A DNA stretch of 64,000 nucleotides from the NCBI RefSeq assembly GCF_026343115.1, contig NZ_JAPEMC010000002.1, positions 248,001 through 312,000 of the forward strand, read 5' to 3'. Source of the DNA: Streptomyces sp. NBC_00102. GTDB taxonomy: Bacteria; Actinomycetota; Actinomycetes; Streptomycetales; Streptomycetaceae. Positions within the stretch are counted from its first letter, which is position 1. Each line of letters begins with the position of its first letter. Shown here one piece after another: positions 60,201-64,000 of this stretch. A program made the translations under genes and the position numbers. The notes beneath the pieces were generated by a model that saw only the letters and a list, made by a program, of their open reading frames with translations, did not search any database and was not told where the DNA came from.

Positions 60201-61029
60201 CCTCCAGGGCGATCCGGTGCTCGCCCGCGTACACGTTCATCGACGGTCCCCGCAGGAAACCGACCAGGGTCAGTCCGCTCTCGGCCGCCAGGTCGACGGC
60301 GAGCGACGACGGCGCCGACACCGCGGCCAGTACCGGAATCCCCGCCATCACCGCCTTCTGCGCGAGCTCGAAGGAAGCCCGCCCCGACACCAGCAGGACC
60401 GACCGCGACAGCGGCAGCCGGTCCTCCGTCAGGGCCCGCCCGACCAGCTTGTCCACCGCGTTGTGCCGGCCGACGTCCTCCCGGACGTCCCAAAGCTCGC
60501 CCTCCTCGGAGAAGAGCGCGGCGGCGTGCAGCCCGCCGGTCCGGTCGAAGACGCGCTGCGCCGCGCGGAGCCGGTCGGGCAGGGCCGAGAGCAGCTCGGG
60601 CGTCACCCGTACCGGGGGCTCGTCGGAGACCGGATGCCGGGTCGTCGTCCGTACGGCGTCGAGGCTGGCCTTGCCGCAGAGACCGCAGGAGGACGTCGTG
60701 TACACATGGCGTTCGAGGGTGATGTCGGGGACGACCACGTCCGCCGCCAGCCGTACGTCAACCACGTTGTAGGTGTTGACCCCGTCGGCCGTCGCCCCCG
60801 CGCAGTAGACGATCGACCGGACCTCCGACCCGGCGCCGATGACGCCCTCGCTGACCAGGAACCCCGCCGCCAGCGCGAAATCGTCACCCGGAGTGCGCAT
60901 GGTGATGGCGAGCGGCTTGCCGTTGAGACGGATCTCCAGCGGCTCCTCGGCGACGAGGGTGTCGGCGCGGCTCGTCACCGCCCCGTCCCGAATGCGGAGA
61001 GTGCGGCGTCGCTCGGTGACCCGTCCCAT
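60181..61029 (-). CDS. fdhD: FdhD, formate dehydrogenase sulfurtransferase
   Basis: 282 residues. The essential Cys pair is in SSCGLCGK (C115, C118); RTPGDDFALAAGFLVSEG and DVREDVGRHNAVDKLVG are family signatures. FdhD passes sulfur from IscS to the molybdenum/bis-MGD cofactor of formate dehydrogenase. No formate dehydrogenase gene is in this window. The gene is followed by the 32-bp tandem repeat. Confidence 0.95.
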   Translation of the reverse strand: MGRVTERRRTLRIRDGAVTSRADTLVAEEPLEIRLNGKPLAITMRTPGDDFALAAGFLVSEGVIGAGSEVRSIVYCAGATADGVNTYNVVDVRLAADVVVPDITLERHVYTTSSCGLCGKASLDAVRTTTRHPVSDEPPVRVTPELLSALPDRLRAAQRVFDRTGGLHAAALFSEEGELWDVREDVGRHNAVDKLVGRALTEDRLPLSRSVLLVSGRASFELAQKAVMAGIPVLAAVSAPSSLAVDLAAESGLTLVGFLRGPSMNVYAGEHRIALEARVTGS

Positions 61030-61401
61030 GGTTCAGACCCGATTCCTGTACGTGGGGAAGCCTCGCGGCCCTTACGGCGGGGGGCAACCGCCCCTCCCGG
61101 CCGTCGTGCGGCCGCGGTCGCCCTCAGGATCTCATTGTCCGCCCCACGGGCCGGGGGCCGCAGGGGCCCCGTTCCCGCAGCCAATGGTGACGTCCTGCGG
61201 TTCGTCGGCCCGGAACCGAATGTGACGGCCCGGCAGGAGGAAAGCGGGGCAATGCCGCCGCGATGCCGCCCGTCCGGAGCACGACTGTCGCCAAGGCTCC
61301 AACCCGAGGTCCGGTTTCCTGTCGGATCACGTGCCCCCGTACCGGACAGTAGCGACCAAGACTGGATGGTTCCTGCCATACGTAGCGAGGGGAACCCGTA
61401 C
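61030..61401. other. intergenic region between divergent genes
   Basis: 372 bp between fdhD (leftward) and the ketosynthase (rightward), expected to hold both promoters. The segment just before the ketosynthase (about 61340-61395) is less GC-rich. No operator or RNA gene was recognised. Confidence 0.45.
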
Positions 61402-62352
61402 ATGACCGGCTCACGTGTCGTGGCGCTCGGCCACTACCAGCCCGCGAAGGTGCTGACCAACGACGACCTTGCCGCCATGGTCGACACCAGTGACGAGTGG
61501 ATCACCAGCCGCGTCGGCATCAGAACCCGTCATGTGGGGGGCCCGGACGAACCGGTGGACGAGCTGGCCGCGCACGCCGCCGCCAAGGCTCTCGCGGCGG
61601 CCGGACTGCAGGCCTCCGAGATCGACCTCGTCCTCGTCGCGACCTCCACGGCCATCGACCGCTCGCCCAGCATGTCGGCGCGGGTCGCCGCACGGCTGGG
61701 CATGGGCTCCCCGGCGGTGATGGACATCAACGTGGTCTGCTCGGGCTTCACCCACGCGCTCGCCACCGCCGACCACGCGATCCGCGCCGGAGCGGCCACC
61801 CGCGCGCTGGTCATCGGCGCCGACAAGATGGGCGACATCGCCGACTGGACCGACCGCAGCACCTGCGTCCTGGTCGGCGACGGGGCGGGCGCCGCCGTGG
61901 TCGTCGCGGATCCGGAGGACACCGGCACGCCCGGGATCGGCCCGGTGCTGTGGGGCTCGGTGCCGGAGATGGGCAACGCCGTACGGATCGAGGGAACGCC
62001 GCCGCGCTTCGCCCAGGAGGGCCAGTCCGTCTACCGCTGGGCCACCACCCAGCTGCCGCCCATCGCGCGCAGCGTGTGCGAGAAGGCGGGGATCGCCCCC
62101 GAGGACCTGGCGGCGGTCGTCCTCCACCAGGCCAACCTCCGGATCATCGAACCGGTGGCCCGCAAGATCGGCGCCGTCAACGCGGTCGTCGCCCGGGACG
62201 TGGTGGACTCCGGGAACACCTCCGCGGCGTCCATCCCCATGGCGCTCTCCAAGCTGGTGGAGCGGGGTGAGATCGAGAGCGGCGCGCCGGTCCTGCTCTT
62301 CGGCTTCGGCGGCAACCTCTCCTACGCCGGCCAGGTCATCCGCTGCCCGTGA
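61402..62352 (+). CDS. 3-oxoacyl-ACP synthase III-family protein (FabH-like)
   Basis: 316 residues with the thiolase-fold triad: C113 in NVVCSGF, H242 in LHQANLR and N272 in SGNTSAAS. DTSDEWITSRVGIRTRH is the FabH N-terminal signature. FabH starts fatty-acid synthesis by condensing acyl-CoA with malonyl-ACP. This copy lies alone, without other fab genes, so it may serve a special starter or a secondary product. GAGGGG precedes the ATG. Confidence 0.9.
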   Translation: MTGSRVVALGHYQPAKVLTNDDLAAMVDTSDEWITSRVGIRTRHVGGPDEPVDELAAHAAAKALAAAGLQASEIDLVLVATSTAIDRSPSMSARVAARLGMGSPAVMDINVVCSGFTHALATADHAIRAGAATRALVIGADKMGDIADWTDRSTCVLVGDGAGAAVVVADPEDTGTPGIGPVLWGSVPEMGNAVRIEGTPPRFAQEGQSVYRWATTQLPPIARSVCEKAGIAPEDLAAVVLHQANLRIIEPVARKIGAVNAVVARDVVDSGNTSAASIPMALSKLVERGEIESGAPVLLFGFGGNLSYAGQVIRCP

Positions 62353-62417
62353 GACACCCGCCGTCCACGCGTCGTCCCCGTCCATGAGACAGCTGTGTGC
62401 GTGCGGATCTTGATCAG

Positions 62418-62430
62418 TAGACTGTAGACG
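62418..62430. promoter_or_regulatory. direct repeat upstream of the GntR gene
   Basis: GTAGAC, T, GTAGAC lies in an AT-richer patch 36 bases before the gntR ATG, with TTGATC just upstream as a possible -35. It may be an autoregulatory site. Confidence 0.35.
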
Positions 62431-62465
62431 ATAAGCAATTACTCGCCGCCCGGAGGGGGAGCGCG

Positions 62466-63143
62466 ATGTTGTTTGCAGGACTGCCGCAGGGGGCCGTGCC
62501 GAAGCTGGAGCGACCGGGCCCGTTGCGCGAACGCGTGTACGAGGCACTGCTCGAACTCATCACCGTCCGCGCTCTCCAGCCCGGTCAGCATCTGGTGGAG
62601 AGCGAGCTGGCCGGCCAGCTCGGCGTGTCCCGGCAGCCGGTGCGCGAGGCGCTCCAGCGGCTCAACACCGAGGGCTGGGTCGATCTGCGTCCCGCCCAGG
62701 GCGCGTTCGTGCACGAGCCGACCGAGGAGGAGGCCGACCAGCTGCTCTCGGTCCGCACCCTGCTGGAGGCCGAGGCCGGCCGGCTGGCGGCGGCCAACGC
62801 GGACGAGGACGGCGTCGCGGCGCTGGAGGCTCTCTGTGACCGGGGCGAGGCCGCGGTCGCGGAGGACGACGTCGACCTCGCGGTCGCACTGAACGCCGAA
62901 TTCCACGCCAAGGTCATGGAGCTGGCCGGCAACGTCGTGCTGTCGGCCCTCGCGGCCCAGGTCGGGCGCCGGGTCCGCTGGTACTACACGCCGGTGGCCC
63001 GGCGCCGCGGGAAGCAGTCCTGGATCGAGCACCGTGAGCTGATCGCCGCCATCGCCACCCACGACGAGCGGCGCGCCATGGAGAACATGCGGGCGCACAC
63101 GGAACACACCCGCCGGACGTACCACCAGCGCGAAAAGGGCTGA
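62466..63143 (+). CDS. GntR-family (FadR/FCD-type) transcriptional regulator
   Basis: 225 residues. Winged helix: RERVYEALLELITVRALQPGQHLVESELAGQLGVSRQPVREALQRLNTEGWV. The all-helical FCD ligand domain follows, with metal-binding His and Asp residues (DLAVALNAEFHAKVME, WIEHRELIAAI). It senses a small organic acid. GGAGGGGGAG precedes the ATG. Confidence 0.93.
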   Translation: MLFAGLPQGAVPKLERPGPLRERVYEALLELITVRALQPGQHLVESELAGQLGVSRQPVREALQRLNTEGWVDLRPAQGAFVHEPTEEEADQLLSVRTLLEAEAGRLAAANADEDGVAALEALCDRGEAAVAEDDVDLAVALNAEFHAKVMELAGNVVLSALAAQVGRRVRWYYTPVARRRGKQSWIEHRELIAAIATHDERRAMENMRAHTEHTRRTYHQREKG

Positions 63144-63202
63144 CCGGCCGCGGCATCCCGGGGCGGGCCGACCGTCCCGGGCGGGGGCGGTGGCCGGTCA
63201 GC
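63139..63202. terminator. inverted repeat between convergent genes
   Basis: GCTGACCGGCC (63139-63149, overlapping the gntR stop) pairs with GGCCGGTCAGC (63192-63202). The 42-base loop holds a further CCCGGG palindrome pair. A second copy of the right arm occurs at 63226-63236. Confidence 0.5.
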
Positions 63203-63231
63203 GTCGGCAGCAGTTCCGCATCGGCGGCCGG

Positions 63232-64000
63232 TCAGCCGATTCCCTTCCGGTCCGGAACCAGCGAGAACGTCCGCTCTGCGTGCTCCGGCGACGTCCGCTC
63301 CACCGCCAGGACCAGGAGCGCGCGGTGCCTGAGCAGCGGCGCCGCACGCTCCTGAGGCACGACCAGCAACAGATCGTCCAGGCCGGCCAGCACGCGCCTC
63401 GTGACCTGCGGTCCCGCCTCCGGCACACACCGCCTGACCTCCTCGAACGCCAGATCCACGAGATCCGCCCAGTCCGGCGTCTCCACCACCAGCCGCACCT
63501 CGCCCCGGTGGTCGCGATGGCGCACCGTACCGAGAGGCCGGTGCGCCAGAGCCGCCAGGAACTGCACCGTCCGGTCCAGGCACTGCACCGCGGTGGTCGG
63601 GTCGTTCACGGCGGCGGACAGGGCGTGCAGCGCGATGTCCGTGAGCTGCCGCAGACCGAACGACGGATCGCGCCGCAGCGTCCGCTCGACACCCACCGAC
63701 ACCGCGTCACCCGGTACGGTGCGCCCCGAACCGCCCCCGTCGCCCCCGGTGCCCCCGCCGTCCCCGCCGTGCACCGCCAGCAGAGGCATCCCGGGCACCA
63801 CGAAGTCGCCCATCCGTGGAAGCAGTCGCAGGACCACCCCGCGCCGCCGCGCCACCCCCACGAGCCGTACCGCGTCCACGTCCCGCAGCACCCCCGCCCG
63901 GCCTCCGTACGGCACCCTCCCGGACTCCGCCGGCAGAGGCAGAGGCAGCGGTGCCTGGCCGGGCGCCGTGGTGGCCTCCTCCCGGTGCTCCTCCTTCGGC
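63232..64000 (-). CDS. DUF2254-family membrane protein, C-terminal part (5' end outside window)
   Basis: The frame is open to the right edge, so the start lies beyond the window. The visible 255 residues match the C-terminal part of DUF2254 proteins: PYGGRAGVLRDVDAVRLVGVARRR, PRMGDFVVPGMPLLAVHGG, and RDPSFGLRQLTDIALHALSAAVNDPTTAVQCLDRT, a highly conserved stretch. The membrane helices are in the missing N-terminus. A Gly-rich insert (GGDGGGTGGDGGGSG) interrupts the domain. Function unknown. Confidence 0.85.
   Translation of the reverse strand, partial: PKEEHREEATTAPGQAPLPLPLPAESGRVPYGGRAGVLRDVDAVRLVGVARRRGVVLRLLPRMGDFVVPGMPLLAVHGGDGGGTGGDGGGSGRTVPGDAVSVGVERTLRRDPSFGLRQLTDIALHALSAAVNDPTTAVQCLDRTVQFLAALAHRPLGTVRHRDHRGEVRLVVETPDWADLVDLAFEEVRRCVPEAGPQVTRRVLAGLDDLLLVVPQERAAPLLRHRALLVLAVERTSPEHAERTFSLVPDRKGIG

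Overview
The window is chromosomal DNA of a high-GC actinomycete, almost certainly Streptomyces or a close relative. The evidence is very strong G/C third-position bias, frequent GTG/TTG starts behind GGAG-type ribosome binding sites, perfect GC-rich hairpins between genes, an LAxTG-type sortase signal, and family content typical of the genus (FG-GAP repeat proteins, ALF-repeat proteins, a PAP2/diacylglycerol-kinase fusion, DUF6204). I saw no rRNA, tRNA, insertion sequence, phage gene or CRISPR array. Most of the window reads as ordinary chromosome with many short transcription units.

Layout. 1-5.2 kb: end of an aldo/keto reductase, corA, a VOC protein, a secreted M64 peptidase, a metallophosphoesterase. 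5.3-12.2 kb: a flavin-split-barrel protein, then a tight four-gene peptidase operon (M55 D-aminopeptidase, M20, S9, S66 LD-carboxypeptidase) facing an S51 peptidase E. 12.5-27.3 kb: secreted CocE-type hydrolase, LapA-like protein, GNAT, HAD phosphatase, DJ-1/PfpI, an inactive-looking secreted trypsin homologue with FG-GAP repeats, a polytopic membrane protein, a TetR/SDR divergent pair with a visible operator, DUF6204, an arginase-like protein, VOC, a methyltransferase, PAP2/DAG kinase and a small lipoprotein.

27.6-38.7 kb is the most interesting region. A single 9-kb gene encodes a secreted protein of about 3,020 residues: signal peptide, eleven or twelve beta-propeller-like repeats, two tandem 950-residue Ala-rich coiled-coil units with ALF-like segments, a HINT autoprocessing domain, and a C-terminal PIN-type nuclease with all four acidic residues. 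One base downstream lies a 104-residue protein with two CxxC pairs, positioned as the immunity protein. A truncated second copy of it follows. The next gene, on the opposite strand, encodes an ALF-repeat surface protein with an LASTG cell-wall sorting signal. I read this as a polymorphic-toxin locus with a surface partner or neighbour; the toxin and immunity roles are inferred from architecture.

39-64 kb: an aminotransferase-fold protein that contains no lysine at all, paired with an NAPE-PLD-like metallo-hydrolase; a divergent catabolic cluster (M19 dipeptidase-like and amidohydrolase facing IclR and ornithine cyclodeaminase); DedA with an MBL hydrolase; a membrane-anchored alkaline-phosphatase-superfamily protein; a LacI regulator with a possibly leaderless transcript; an NAD-dependent DNA ligase; GNAT; pterin carbinolamine dehydratase; aldo/keto reductase; long-chain acyl-CoA ligase; a LysR/bile-acid-symporter-like divergent pair; fdhD with a 32-bp tandem repeat at its 3' end; a FabH-like ketosynthase; a GntR regulator; and the C-terminal part of a DUF2254 membrane protein cut by the window edge.

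Limits: everything is read by eye from sequence and translation. Family calls rest on remembered motifs, and starts were chosen by ribosome binding site and signal-peptide position.
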